From positions 1 through 61,526 of the forward strand of contig CADAJF010000011.1 of assembly GCA_902788175.1 (NCBI GenBank): a stretch of 61,526 nt of DNA, read 5' to 3'. Below, one piece after another: positions 35,688-43,855 of the stretch. Position 1 is the first letter of the stretch, and every line of letters begins with the position of its first letter. The translations under genes were made by a program, and so were the position numbers. The stretch is from an uncultured Bacteroidia bacterium. GTDB taxonomy: Bacteria; Bacteroidota; Bacteroidia; Bacteroidales; UBA932. The notes beneath the pieces are model-generated. The model saw only the letters and a program-made list of their open reading frames with translations, did not search any database and was not told where the DNA came from.

Positions 35688-35718
35688 CAAAGTTAGTACA
35701 GTTCTTTTCAAAATCAAA
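35688..35718 (-). promoter_or_regulatory. promoter of the DUF1573 gene
   Basis: On the minus strand, TTTG (35718-35715), a 19-nt spacer and TAACTTTG (35695-35688) match the consensus. The transcript would have almost no leader before ATG 35681. Confidence 0.7.
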
Positions 35719-35727
35719 TATAATGCC

Positions 35728-35735
35728 TATCTTCG
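35728..35735 (+). promoter_or_regulatory. probable -7 element of the ferredoxin gene
   Basis: TATCTTCG differs from TAnnTTTG by one base. A TTTT run at 35705-35708 lies 19 nt upstream as a weak -33 element. Confidence 0.4.
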
Positions 35736-35777
35736 CAGCCTGGAATACAACACAACAACAATAAAACTTTTTAAACC

Positions 35778-35951
35778 ATGCCTAGAATTATCAATCCCGA
35801 CCTTTGCGTCTCCTGCGGTTCCTGCGCAGGTGTCTGCCCTGTGGGCGCCATCACCGAGGGTGAGGCCTCCTATGTCATCAACGCCGAAGAATGCATCGAC
35901 TGCGGCGCCTGCGAAGGCACCTGCCCCAGCGAAGCCATCACCGAAGCCTAA
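35778..35951 (+). CDS. 2[4Fe-4S] ferredoxin, 57 residues
   Basis: Small electron carrier. Translation from ATG 35778 gives MPRIINPDLC and continues to the stop at 35949-35951. Two cluster motifs are complete: Cys10, 13, 16 and 20, then Cys39, 42, 45 and 49 (CxxCxxCxxxCP twice). The pseudo-symmetry and length match clostridial-type ferredoxins. The gene is easily missed because a longer, meaningless frame overlaps it. A terminator follows. Maturases HydG and HydE lie just beyond on the other strand, so hydrogenase or pyruvate:ferredoxin oxidoreductase partners are plausible, but none is encoded here. Confidence 0.95.
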   Translation: MPRIINPDLCVSCGSCAGVCPVGAITEGEASYVINAEECIDCGACEGTCPSEAITEA

Positions 35952-35975
35952 GCTTCAGCGACAATACAAGAGATT

Positions 35976-36015
35976 GGAACAGAGCCTGGTACTGCACCGG
36001 GCTCTGTCCTTTTTG
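35976..36015 (+). terminator. terminator of the ferredoxin gene
   Basis: An 8-bp stem (ACAGAGCC at 35979-35986, GGCTCTGT at 36000-36007), extended inside by GGT/ACC, is followed by CCTTTTTGT. It begins 24 nt after the stop codon. Confidence 0.85.
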
Positions 36016-36106
36016 TCTATATACTGGCACTTGGCTAACTCCCAATCACAGAATCAAAACTGATCAGTCCCTTTGGCTCTTCAAAGGATCAATCATAACC
36101 GGGCCC

Positions 36107-36374
36107 TTTTTGCGCACCGGCTGCCGATTTTCGCCGTCCCGTGCTCAAATTCGGTCGTTTTTGCTCACCGTCTGCCGATTTTCGCCGTCCCGTGCTCAAA
36201 TTCGGTCGTTTTTGCGCACCGCCGGCCGATTTTTGCCGTTCCGTGCGCAATATCGGCCCCTTTTGCGCACCGGCTGCCGATTTTTGCCGTTCCGTGCTCA
36301 AATTCGGCCCTATTTGCGCACCGTCTGCCGTTTTTCGCCGTTCCGTGCGCAATATCGGCCCCTTTTGCGCACCG
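36107..36374. repeat. five 51-bp tandem repeats plus a partial sixth unit
   Basis: Units begin at 36107, 36158, 36209, 36260 and 36311, each exactly 51 bp, and a 13-bp partial unit starts at 36362. The consensus opens with TTTTTGCGCACCG, passes through CTGCCGATTTTTGCCGTTCC and ends with GTGCGCAA (or GTGCTCAA) and TCGGCCC. TTGCGCAC and GTGCGCAA are inverted within units 3 and 5, and CGGC/GCCG can pair inside them, so each unit could form a hairpin. Since 51 is a multiple of three and a unit has few stops, long frames run through on both strands; none has a convincing start. The array fills the gap between the ferredoxin terminator and the hydG stop. Confidence 0.93.
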
Positions 36375-36383
36375 AATGATTTT

Positions 36384-37799
36384 TTAGAACCTGAAGTCGT
36401 GCGCTCCGTGGCCGATTTCGTCCAGATGCTGGATGGTGAGTTCGCGGATGCGGCCTTCGGGGATGTCGGAGAGTGAGCGGGCTATTAGGCGTTCGCCTGC
36501 CTCGCGGGTGGCAGGGGAGGCGTAGTCCACCAGATACTCCTTGAGCGTCATGAGGGCGTTGGGCGTGCAGCAGAGGCTGATTTTGCCGCTCTTGCAAAGG
36601 CTCATGAAACGGTCTCCTGTGCGACCTTCCCGGTAGCAGGCTGTGCAGAAGGAGGGGATGTGGTCGTTTTCCAGCAGCCAGCGCACTACCTCGTCCAGGG
36701 GACGGGTGTCGGAGACGTCAAACTGGGCGGTCTCGTCGTGGCGCTCGGTGGTGGTGTAGCCGCCCACGCTGGTGCGCGAGCCGCCGCTGATCTGGGAGAT
36801 GCCGCAGTGCAGCAGCTGCTCCCGCATACGGGCGCTTTCGCGGGTAGAAACGATCATGCCGGTGTAGGGGACTGCCACCCTTAAAACGGCCACCAGCTTG
36901 CGGAAAACCTGGTCCGGCAGGGCATCTTTGAAGTCCTCTACGGAGATGTCGTCGGCGGGGCAGATGCGCGGGACGGAGATGGTGTGCGGCCCCACGCCAA
37001 AACGGGCCTCCAGGTGCTCGGCGTGCATCAGCAGGCCCACCAGTTCGTACTTGTAACCCGCCAGCCCGAAGAGCACGCCTATGCCAACATCGTCGCAGCC
37101 GCCTTCCTGGGCGCGGTCCATGGCTTCCGTGTGCCAGCAGTAATTGCTCTTGGGGCCGGTAGGGTGCAGCCGCTGGTACTGCTCCTTGTTGTAGGTTTCC
37201 TGGAAAAGGATATAGGTGCCTATCCCGGCCGCCTTGAGTTTGCGGTAGCTCTCCACGTCCGTGGCGGCGATATTGATGTTCACGCGCCGGATGGAGTTGC
37301 CGCCCTCGTTAACCGAGTAGATGGTTTTGATGGAATCCAGGATGTATTCCAGGGGGTTATGGACGGGGTCTTCGCCGGCTTCCACCGCCAGGCGCTTGTG
37401 TCCGGTGCGGATAAGGGCGCGGACTTCTGATGCTATCTCCTCCTGGGAGAGTTTGCGGCGGGGAATGGTCTTGTTCTTGGCGTGGTAAGGGCAATAGACA
37501 CAGCCGTTTACGCAGTAATTGGAGAGGTACAGCGGTGCAAAGAGCACTATGCGGTTGCCGTAAAAACGCTGCTTGATGTCGGCGGCAAGGGAGAAGATGC
37601 GCTCCTGGGTGGCCGGGTCCGTACATTCCATCAGGATGGCGGCCTCCCGGTGCGAAAGGCCCTTGAGGAGAGCGGCTTTTTCAAGGATTTCAGCCACCCG
37701 GGCGGGGTTGCGGCTTTCACGTTCTGCGTCGGCGAGGGTATCCAGGATTTCCTGGTGGGAGATAAATTCGTCGGCGTATGGGGAAGAAGGCTTATACAT
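36384..37799 (-). CDS. hydG: [FeFe]-hydrogenase H-cluster maturase HydG (radical SAM)
   Basis: Radical SAM tyrosine lyase that makes the CO and cyanide ligands of the hydrogenase H-cluster. The SAM-cluster motif CVNGCVYCPYH has Cys96, Cys100 and Cys103. The C-terminal cluster site is FCTACYREGRTGDRFMSLCK, matching the CX2CX22C motif of HydG and separating it from ThiH. SGGSRTSVGGY also fits the family. Its 471 residues are normal. The start overlaps the end of hydE by 8 nt, so the two are coupled. HydF and the hydrogenase HydA are not in the window. Confidence 0.95.
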   Translation of the reverse strand: MYKPSSPYADEFISHQEILDTLADAERESRNPARVAEILEKAALLKGLSHREAAILMECTDPATQERIFSLAADIKQRFYGNRIVLFAPLYLSNYCVNGCVYCPYHAKNKTIPRRKLSQEEIASEVRALIRTGHKRLAVEAGEDPVHNPLEYILDSIKTIYSVNEGGNSIRRVNINIAATDVESYRKLKAAGIGTYILFQETYNKEQYQRLHPTGPKSNYCWHTEAMDRAQEGGCDDVGIGVLFGLAGYKYELVGLLMHAEHLEARFGVGPHTISVPRICPADDISVEDFKDALPDQVFRKLVAVLRVAVPYTGMIVSTRESARMREQLLHCGISQISGGSRTSVGGYTTTERHDETAQFDVSDTRPLDEVVRWLLENDHIPSFCTACYREGRTGDRFMSLCKSGKISLCCTPNALMTLKEYLVDYASPATREAGERLIARSLSDIPEGRIRELTIQHLDEIGHGAHDFRF

Positions 37800-38727
37800 G
37801 GTATTTCCCTTTATAAAGGTCGTATTTAATCTTTTCTGTTTCAGGCGTAAAGACCGGCATCACCACGTTGGCTCCGGCCTCCAGTCCTGCCTGCTTGCTG
37901 CCGGTCAGGACGGCCAGCGCCGTGGTGGAAGGGATGTTGGCCTGCGGAAGGATGAGCCGCATGATGGCCAGTAGCCGAAGGGTGGTTTCCGCGCTGCCGG
38001 CGGGATGGTGCTCGAAGGGGGTATCGGCCTGCGGAATAAAGGGGCCTATCCCTATCATCTCCGGGCCGAAGCTTTGCATAAGGCGGATATCCTCCAGCAG
38101 GTGCTGCCTGCTTTGGCCGGGGCTTCCCACCATCATGCCCATGCCCACCTCGAAGCCCAGGCGTCGGAGCTCATGAAGGCACTCCAGGCGGCTTTCCAGG
38201 CGCATGGGGGCCGGGTGCAGCTGCCGGTAATGCTCCGGATTGGCGGTTTCGTGCCGAAGAAGGAAACGGTTGGCGCCGGCCTCCTTAAGCAGGGCGTAGG
38301 TTTCGAAGGGGAGTTCCCCCAGCGAGAGGGTGATGGCGGTGCTGGGCCAGCGCTCCCGCATGGTGCGGACAATAGGGACCAGTTCCAGCGCACCGGCAGG
38401 ATTTTCGCCGCCCTGCAGCACAAACGTGCCGATCCCTGCCGCATGGATTCTTTCACAGCAGGAGAGGATCTGTTCCCTGGAAAGGGTATAGCGCGCAACG
38501 CCCTGGCGGGAGCGGCGGATACCGCAGTAGAGGCAGTCGTTCCGGCAAACATTGCTCCATTCGATGAGCCCCCGGCGAAGAACCTCTTCTCCTTTCACTG
38601 CAAGCTTGACTTCCAGGGCAGCGGCCTTCAGCTGCCGGATAAGGGCTTCATCGGCCGTTTCCAGCAGCTCCAGCAGCTCCGCATCCGGTAAGTTGTGCGT
38701 GCTTTTGAGCGTTTCTATCGTTCGCAT
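37792..38727 (-). CDS. hydE: [FeFe]-hydrogenase H-cluster maturase HydE (radical SAM)
   Basis: Radical SAM enzyme that works with HydG and HydF to build the H-cluster dithiomethylamine-bridged subcluster. The motif CRNDCLYCGIR supplies Cys61, Cys65 and Cys68, and VLQGGENP resembles the SAM-binding GGE region. LGELPFETYALLKEAGANRF and GMMVGSPGQS are typical. Length is 311 residues, a little short of many HydE proteins. ATG 38727 is chosen because the -7 element at 38740-38747 places the transcript start near it, excluding the ATG at 38742. Confidence 0.92.
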   Translation of the reverse strand: MRTIETLKSTHNLPDAELLELLETADEALIRQLKAAALEVKLAVKGEEVLRRGLIEWSNVCRNDCLYCGIRRSRQGVARYTLSREQILSCCERIHAAGIGTFVLQGGENPAGALELVPIVRTMRERWPSTAITLSLGELPFETYALLKEAGANRFLLRHETANPEHYRQLHPAPMRLESRLECLHELRRLGFEVGMGMMVGSPGQSRQHLLEDIRLMQSFGPEMIGIGPFIPQADTPFEHHPAGSAETTLRLLAIMRLILPQANIPSTTALAVLTGSKQAGLEAGANVVMPVFTPETEKIKYDLYKGKYHV

Positions 38728-38739
38728 AGAATGGGAAAG

Positions 38740-38747
38740 CAAAGGTA
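38740..38747 (-). promoter_or_regulatory. -7 element of hydE-hydG
   Basis: On the minus strand TACCTTTG matches TAnnTTTG. No TTTG is seen at the -33 distance, so use of this promoter is uncertain. Confidence 0.5.
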
Positions 38748-38772
38748 GCCAATTTTTTGCTTCGTTGTACTC

Positions 38773-39690
38773 CTAAGTGCGGGAGGAAGCTTTGCGCGGA
38801 ACGAAATTCACCAGGCCCACCCCCACAAAGACCAGCAGCGATGCCAGCACTTTCAGGGGAGTAAGGCGGTCCATGCCAAGGGCCAGGGCAATCACCATCC
38901 CGATCACGGGCTGCACATAGGTGTACATGCACACCACCACCGGCCGCAGGACTTTCTGGCCGAATGGAATGAGGAAATAGGCAATGAAAGTGGCGCCAAC
39001 TACCACATAAATAACCTGCCAGACCACGGACATGGGAACGGCCTGCAGGTTGGATGCACCAAAGGCCCCGAAGGCAAAGGGAAGGGCCATGAGCGAGGAA
39101 AAGAGGAACATCCACTTCATGAAGGTGACCACCGAATAGCGCTGGATCAGGGGCTTGAAAATGCCTACGTAGGAAGCGAAGCAGAAGGTGTTGGCAATCA
39201 TGCCCAGGATGCCCCAGAGGGTGGTCCTGTCCGCTCCGCTGCGGATGGAAACGCAGTTGAAAATGAGGATGAAAACGCCCAGAAGGCTAAGTGCGATGCC
39301 CGCGATGCCGCTCCAGGTGACCCGCTCCTTGATAAAGATGGCCGATATGACCAGCGTCATGATAGGGCTGAGCGTGCTCATGATGGAGGCGTCGATGGCC
39401 GTAGTTTGCGTGATGGCGTAAAGAAAGGTAATCTGCGTCATGAAAAGGCCCAGAAACGAGGCCAGCGCCACCTTCCACAGGTCTGCCTTGGCCACATGCT
39501 CCCGGGGTGCCGTAAAAAGCGACCAGAGCCAGAAAAGCGCGGTGGCCCCGAAGGAGCGCAGGCAAAAGAGCGCCATGGGCGTAATGTTCCCGTCCAGGGC
39601 GATTCCCTTGCAGCTGATGATGTTGAAACCAAAGAGGGCGTAAGCCGTAAAGCACGCCAGGTTTCCGATTAGCAGACGATTCTTTTCCAT
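38773..39690 (-). CDS. DMT superfamily transporter (EamA type)
   Basis: Inner-membrane permease of 305 residues with about ten helices arranged as two EamA repeats. Repeat 1 starts at LIGNLACFTAYALFGFNIIS and contains DASIMSTLSPIMTLVISAIF; repeat 2 begins near LWGILGMIANTFCFASYVGI and includes TYVQPVIGMVIALALG. A short basic tail (RKASSRT) ends the protein. ATG 39690 is favoured since the promoter lies at 39699-39727. EamA transporters export amino acids, nucleobases or other metabolites; no substrate can be named. Confidence 0.88.
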   Translation of the reverse strand: MEKNRLLIGNLACFTAYALFGFNIISCKGIALDGNITPMALFCLRSFGATALFWLWSLFTAPREHVAKADLWKVALASFLGLFMTQITFLYAITQTTAIDASIMSTLSPIMTLVISAIFIKERVTWSGIAGIALSLLGVFILIFNCVSIRSGADRTTLWGILGMIANTFCFASYVGIFKPLIQRYSVVTFMKWMFLFSSLMALPFAFGAFGASNLQAVPMSVVWQVIYVVVGATFIAYFLIPFGQKVLRPVVVCMYTYVQPVIGMVIALALGMDRLTPLKVLASLLVFVGVGLVNFVPRKASSRT

Positions 39691-39698
39691 TGCGGCCG

Positions 39699-39727
39699 CA
39701 AAGATACGCAATCTGGCCGAATTACAA
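39699..39727 (-). promoter_or_regulatory. promoter of the DMT transporter gene
   Basis: On the minus strand TATCTTTG (39706-39699) is a full -7 match; TTG (39727-39725) lies 18 nt upstream as a slightly close -33 element. Confidence 0.55.
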
Positions 39728-39731
39728 TCAC

Positions 39732-40310
39732 TTACTCTGCTTTTTCTTGGGGCAGTACCAGGCGGCGGACATTACAGCCTACGTAGTTGCCCAGGACGAT
39801 GAGGGGATAGTACCACAGAAGGGCTGGACTCCACTTCCAGGCGGCCACCATGTACACCACGTCTGCGATGGAATGGTAGAAGCCGCACACGATGAAAAGG
39901 GGCACGCCAAACAGCACCGGTATGATGGATTTTTTTGTCCGGTACAGCCACACCACGGAGTCTATGATGATCCCGCAGCCAACGGCCCTTAAGAAACTGC
40001 GCCAGGGTCCCTGGGCGATGCGGCCTTCCATGAGCGACTGTGCTTTCTGGACGCTTTCGCCGCCAAGGGACCAGACCAGAAGGCCCAGCAAAGCGCAGCC
40101 CAGTGCATTGAAAAACCAGATTTTGGTGAGGTCCAGCCACTGATGGGGGGGCATGACGCCAGCCCGGCCGGTATAAAGCGGCGTGCCGTAAAGGACGACG
40201 CCCACAAGGCCGAAGGTGAACATCACGGCGCCGCTGAGCCCGCCAAGGGCCAGGAAACCGCAGGCTCCCAGTCCGATCAGGATGCCAGAATAAAGGGATT
40301 GTCTGTTCAT
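39732..40310 (-). CDS. short formate/nitrite transporter (FNT) family protein
   Basis: Inner-membrane channel-like protein of 192 residues with about six helices. The segment FGVPLFIVCGFYHSIADVVY matches the conserved FNT helix region around the GFxHSxAN motif, and CGIIIDSVVWLYRTKKS resembles the preceding half-helix. FocA and NirC are about 270-285 residues, so loops between helices are much reduced. Its start overlaps the stop of the namZ-like gene by 4 nt, which links the two. The substrate is uncertain; formate or another small anion is only a family-based guess. Confidence 0.7.
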   Translation of the reverse strand: MNRQSLYSGILIGLGACGFLALGGLSGAVMFTFGLVGVVLYGTPLYTGRAGVMPPHQWLDLTKIWFFNALGCALLGLLVWSLGGESVQKAQSLMEGRIAQGPWRSFLRAVGCGIIIDSVVWLYRTKKSIIPVLFGVPLFIVCGFYHSIADVVYMVAAWKWSPALLWYYPLIVLGNYVGCNVRRLVLPQEKAE

Positions 40311-41482
40311 GGATATAGCAAGTATTTCTTTCTGAGCTGTTTGAAGGCTTCTACTTCCGGCGCCCAGCGGGCACTGAGCTGCTCCTGTGTGCAGCCTTCC
40401 TGTATCATTTCCCGTACCCAGCTTACCCCCAGTAGCTTGTCAAAGAAGGGGGTGAAGAAGCCTTCTTCCAGGCCTTGCTCCTGCAGGCAGGTGTAGGCGT
40501 CTATTACGTAGGAGAGGTCCAGCCCCACTTTGTCCGCCCCGGGAAGAGCTGATAAATCCACGCCATAGCACACTTGGCCTTTGAGCGGGGGATTCTGGGC
40601 GCCCGGGCGGCTTTCCGGGGTGAAGGAGTAGCTGTAGCGCGCCTCCATGGCCGGGTGGCCGTACTGCTGGAAAGGTTTGTCCGTACCGCGTCCCAGGCTT
40701 ACCACGGTGCCCTCGAAAGGGCAGAGGGAAGGATAGAGGTACACCGCCTGCATGTTGGGAAGATTGGGGCTTGGAGCTACCGGAAGTTCATAGGCCTTGC
40801 TGTGCCGATAATGCCGGCAGGGGACCACCGTAAGCTTGCAGGCGCTGCCTTCCTCGCTGAGCCAGCCTTCCCCTTGGGCCATGCGGGCCAGCTCTCCCAG
40901 CGTAAGGCCGTGCACCACGGGAATGGGCAGGTGCCCCACACCGCTTTTGAGGGAATCCGCCAGGATGGGACCGTCTACGTAATGGCCGTTGGGATTGGGC
41001 CTGTCCAGGATAAGCACTTCTTTCCCGTATTTGCCGCAGGCGTCCAGCAAGTGGCAAAGGGTGATGTAATAAGTATAGAAACGAAGCCCTACGTCCTGGA
41101 TATCCACTACCAGGATGTCGAAGCGGGCCATGGCGTCTGCCGAGGGGTGAACATCCCCGCCGGGGCCGTAGAGGGAGAGGATGGGAACGCCGGTGGAAGG
41201 GTCCAGGCTGTCGCTTACGCCTTCTCCTGCATCGGCTTTACCACGGAAGCCGTGCTCCGGGGAGAAGATGGCCGTGACGGTTACGCCGCCATCCAGGAGG
41301 ATATCCACCAGGTGCTTTTCTCCCACCATGCCGCTGTGGTTGCTGAAAACGGCCGTGCGCTGCCCTCTGAGAAGGGGCAGGTAATCTTTGGGGCGGGTGT
41401 CCGCCGGGGCGGGGCGGGCGCAGCTCAAAAGGCAGGAAAAGCCTGTCAGCAGGGCTGCTGCCCATAGAGGGAAAGACTTCAT
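40307..41482 (-). CDS. namZ: exo-beta-N-acetylmuramidase NamZ-like lipoprotein (GH171, DUF1343)
   Basis: Exported lipoprotein (lipobox ending LLSC) of 391 residues. GH171 enzymes remove terminal MurNAc from peptidoglycan fragments. Family motifs are AVFSNHSGMVG, AIFSPEHGFRGKADAGE, VVDIQDVGLRFYTYY, LDRPNPNGHYVDGPIL and LYPSLCPFEGTVVSLGRGTD. It probably acts in the periplasm or at the surface during recycling or scavenging of cell-wall sugars. The upstream CGAAGATA (41502-41509) is close to a -7 element on the minus strand but has no clear -33 partner. Confidence 0.88.
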   Translation of the reverse strand: MKSFPLWAAALLTGFSCLLSCARPAPADTRPKDYLPLLRGQRTAVFSNHSGMVGEKHLVDILLDGGVTVTAIFSPEHGFRGKADAGEGVSDSLDPSTGVPILSLYGPGGDVHPSADAMARFDILVVDIQDVGLRFYTYYITLCHLLDACGKYGKEVLILDRPNPNGHYVDGPILADSLKSGVGHLPIPVVHGLTLGELARMAQGEGWLSEEGSACKLTVVPCRHYRHSKAYELPVAPSPNLPNMQAVYLYPSLCPFEGTVVSLGRGTDKPFQQYGHPAMEARYSYSFTPESRPGAQNPPLKGQVCYGVDLSALPGADKVGLDLSYVIDAYTCLQEQGLEEGFFTPFFDKLLGVSWVREMIQEGCTQEQLSARWAPEVEAFKQLRKKYLLYP

Positions 41483-41532
41483 AAAGGTTCAAGCTTCTGC
41501 ACGAAGATAAGCATTATTTCGGATTATTTTGT

Positions 41533-41540
41533 TAAATTTG
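41533..41540 (+). promoter_or_regulatory. -7 element upstream of the Omp85-like gene
   Basis: TAAATTTG matches TAnnTTTG; a -33 TTTG is not evident. It would give a leader of roughly 40 nt before ATG 41585. Confidence 0.5.
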
Positions 41541-41584
41541 TGAAATGATACGAAACTAAACCAATTTTTATCGACTATCGTTCC

Positions 41585-42877
41585 ATGAAAAAAATTTTTA
41601 TTGCAGCTGCGCTGCTGGCCTTAAGCTTCCCGGCCCGGGCCCAGAAAGAAATAGTGAAAACCGGCCTTAACTTTGGCCCGCTTCCTGCTGTGGGGTATTC
41701 CTCGGACCTTGGCTGGCACTATGGTGCCCTTACGGATATCTTTTGGTACGGAGACGGCTCCAAGTACCCGGAATACATCTGGAAAGCCAATGTAGAGGCT
41801 TCCTGGTATTCCAAGGGCAATTCCGTCTATCATGCCTTCTTTGACAGCAAGTACCTGATTCCGGGTATTCGCGTCTCCGCAGACCTTACTTATCTGGGTA
41901 ACAAAACCACCAATTTCTATGGTTTCAACGGTGCCGCCTCCGTCTTTAATCCGGACCTGAACAAGATTACGGAGGACGGCCTGGGCTTCTACCTCATGCG
42001 CCGGGACAACTTCCGTATAGAGCTCACGGCCCAGGGCACACTGGGGGAGAGCAACTGGGGCTGGGTGGCCGGAACGGCCTACAACAGTTACAGGCTGGGC
42101 CACGCGGAGAACAAAGGCCTCAAGCCGGAGAATGACCGTTCCCTCTACGATATCTACGTAGATAACGGCGTAATCCCGGAAATAGAGAAAAACGGCGGCC
42201 GTCACCTGGAATTCAAGGCCGGCGTGGTCTATGACACCAGGGACCATGAGAACAACCCCAGCCACGGCTCCAACCTTGAGGCCTTCGTCTATGGCTCGCC
42301 GGATATCCTCAACGGCCGCAGCGGAGCAGACCCCAGAAACCATTACCTCAAATTCGCCGTCCACTACAAGCAGTTCTTTACGCTGGTGCAGGACCGCCTG
42401 GTATTCGGCGGACACTTGGCCTGCCAGGGCCTCATTGCCGGCAGTGCACCGTTCTATACGCTGCAAACCATCCAGCCCATCAACCGCAAGAATATCATCA
42501 CGGACGGTCTGGGCTCCACCAACACCATCCGCGGTACCGTGGCCAACCGCCTGCAGGGCAACGGCTATGCCTGGGGTAACTTCGAGCTCCGCTGGAGTTT
42601 TGCACGCTTCCGCCTCTTCAACCAGAACTTCATCCTGGCCACCAATCCTTTCTTCGACCTGGGCATGGTCATCCAGCCCTACAACCTGGAGGCCCTCAAG
42701 AAGCTGGACAAGACAATTTACAGCGGCAACGCAGAGAAACTGCACATGGGCGCCGGCGCCGGCCTGCACATTATCATGAACCAGAACTTCAACATCAACT
42801 TCGAGCTGGGCAAGTGCCTGGACAGCAACGACGGCACCGGACTGGGCATCAACGTAGGCCTTAATTATATCTTCTAG
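41585..42877 (+). CDS. Omp85/BamA-TamA-like outer-membrane beta-barrel protein
   Basis: Outer-membrane protein of 430 residues with a signal peptide ending ARAQ. The mature sequence alternates like beta-strands throughout: LPAVGYSSDLGWHYGALTDI, then AGVVYDTRDHENNPSHGSNL, typical of the D15 surface-antigen barrel. IRGTVANRLQGNGYAWGNFE resembles the barrel region carrying the (V/I)RG(F/Y) motif. The protein ends in NYIF with a C-terminal aromatic residue as expected. There is no visible POTRA domain, so it is not BamA itself. It is followed 3 nt later by the hydrolase lipoprotein. Confidence 0.78.
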   Translation: MKKIFIAAALLALSFPARAQKEIVKTGLNFGPLPAVGYSSDLGWHYGALTDIFWYGDGSKYPEYIWKANVEASWYSKGNSVYHAFFDSKYLIPGIRVSADLTYLGNKTTNFYGFNGAASVFNPDLNKITEDGLGFYLMRRDNFRIELTAQGTLGESNWGWVAGTAYNSYRLGHAENKGLKPENDRSLYDIYVDNGVIPEIEKNGGRHLEFKAGVVYDTRDHENNPSHGSNLEAFVYGSPDILNGRSGADPRNHYLKFAVHYKQFFTLVQDRLVFGGHLACQGLIAGSAPFYTLQTIQPINRKNIITDGLGSTNTIRGTVANRLQGNGYAWGNFELRWSFARFRLFNQNFILATNPFFDLGMVIQPYNLEALKKLDKTIYSGNAEKLHMGAGAGLHIIMNQNFNINFELGKCLDSNDGTGLGINVGLNYIF

Positions 42878-42880
42878 CGC

Positions 42881-43855
42881 ATGAAACGGATTCTGAACTT
42901 TTTGCTTCTGGGCCTTTGCCTGTCCAGCTGCCTGGGCGGCAAATACATGGCCAATTATGCCCTCAGGCCTCCTGTGCACGGCATCGCTGACATAGAGCGC
43001 ACCCGCGCCAAAGCAGATTCCCTGCTGCCGGGCAGCACCGCCTGGTACGATGACCTTAAGGCGCAGGGCGTGATGCGGGACACCTTCATCGTAGGGCACA
43101 ATGACTATCGTGTCCATGCCGTCTATGCCCCGGCCAAGCATCCCTGCAAGGCGCAGGGCACGGCGCTCATCATCCACGGCTACGGAGACAACCACCTGGT
43201 GTTCCTCTACCTTGCGCGCATGTACCGGGACCAGCTCAATTACAATATCCTCATGCCGGACCTTCAGTACCACGGTTACTCGGAAGGGGATTCCATCCAG
43301 ATGGGCTGGCTGGACCGCATAGATGTCCTTAACTGGATCAACGTGGCTTATGGCCTGTATCCCAATGACTTCATGGTCCTGCATGGCGTCTCCATGGGCG
43401 GTGCCACGGTCATGATGACCAGCGGCGAACACCTGCCGGACTATGTCCGCTGTTTCGTGGAAGACTGCGGCTATAACTCTGTCCGTGGCCAGTTTGCCAA
43501 GGACCTGAAGGAAACCTTTCCCTTCATACCCAAGGACTTGCTCAACAGTGCCAGTATCGTGACCAAGAGAAGGCACGGCTGGTATTTCTCGGAGGCAGAC
43601 TGTTCCAAGGCGCTTGCCAAGTGTGAAAAGCCCATGCTCTTTATCCACGGAGACGCCGATGATTTTGTCCCCTTCGACAATCTCCAGAAGAATTATGACG
43701 CCAAAAAACGCGGTTACAAGGAAATGTGGGTGGCCGAAGGTGCCGTTCACGCCAATTCTTACGCCAAACATCCGGAGGAATATACCCGCCGCGTGTCCAA
43801 CTTCCTAAAAACCGTACATAACATGATAGAAGATGGCAGTATCTATGACAAATAA
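42881..43855 (+). CDS. alpha/beta hydrolase lipoprotein
   Basis: Predicted lipoprotein (lipobox LSSC, Cys17) of 324 residues. The hydrolase fold is clear: IIHGYGDNH for the oxyanion region, HGVSMGGAT with nucleophile Ser171, HGDADDFVP for the acid Asp, and AVHANSY for the catalytic His. Such proteins are esterases, lipases or acyl hydrolases. The neighbouring glycerol kinase start lies inside its final codons (11-nt overlap), so translation is probably coupled. A lipase that frees glycerol or glycerol derivatives would fit that context, but this is inference. Confidence 0.85.
   Translation: MKRILNFLLLGLCLSSCLGGKYMANYALRPPVHGIADIERTRAKADSLLPGSTAWYDDLKAQGVMRDTFIVGHNDYRVHAVYAPAKHPCKAQGTALIIHGYGDNHLVFLYLARMYRDQLNYNILMPDLQYHGYSEGDSIQMGWLDRIDVLNWINVAYGLYPNDFMVLHGVSMGGATVMMTSGEHLPDYVRCFVEDCGYNSVRGQFAKDLKETFPFIPKDLLNSASIVTKRRHGWYFSEADCSKALAKCEKPMLFIHGDADDFVPFDNLQKNYDAKKRGYKEMWVAEGAVHANSYAKHPEEYTRRVSNFLKTVHNMIEDGSIYDK

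Noticed and set aside
36107-36374. CRISPR array
   Set aside because: Units are directly adjacent with no unique spacers, and no cas genes are present.
36073-36387. Open frames across the 51-bp repeats (for example 104 residues on plus, 87 on minus) as repeat proteins
   Set aside because: Several frames on both strands are open only because the unit is 17 codons long without stops. The plus frame starts at a TTG with no binding site or promoter.
41585-42877. Identification as BamA
   Set aside because: No POTRA domains precede the barrel and the protein is only 430 residues.
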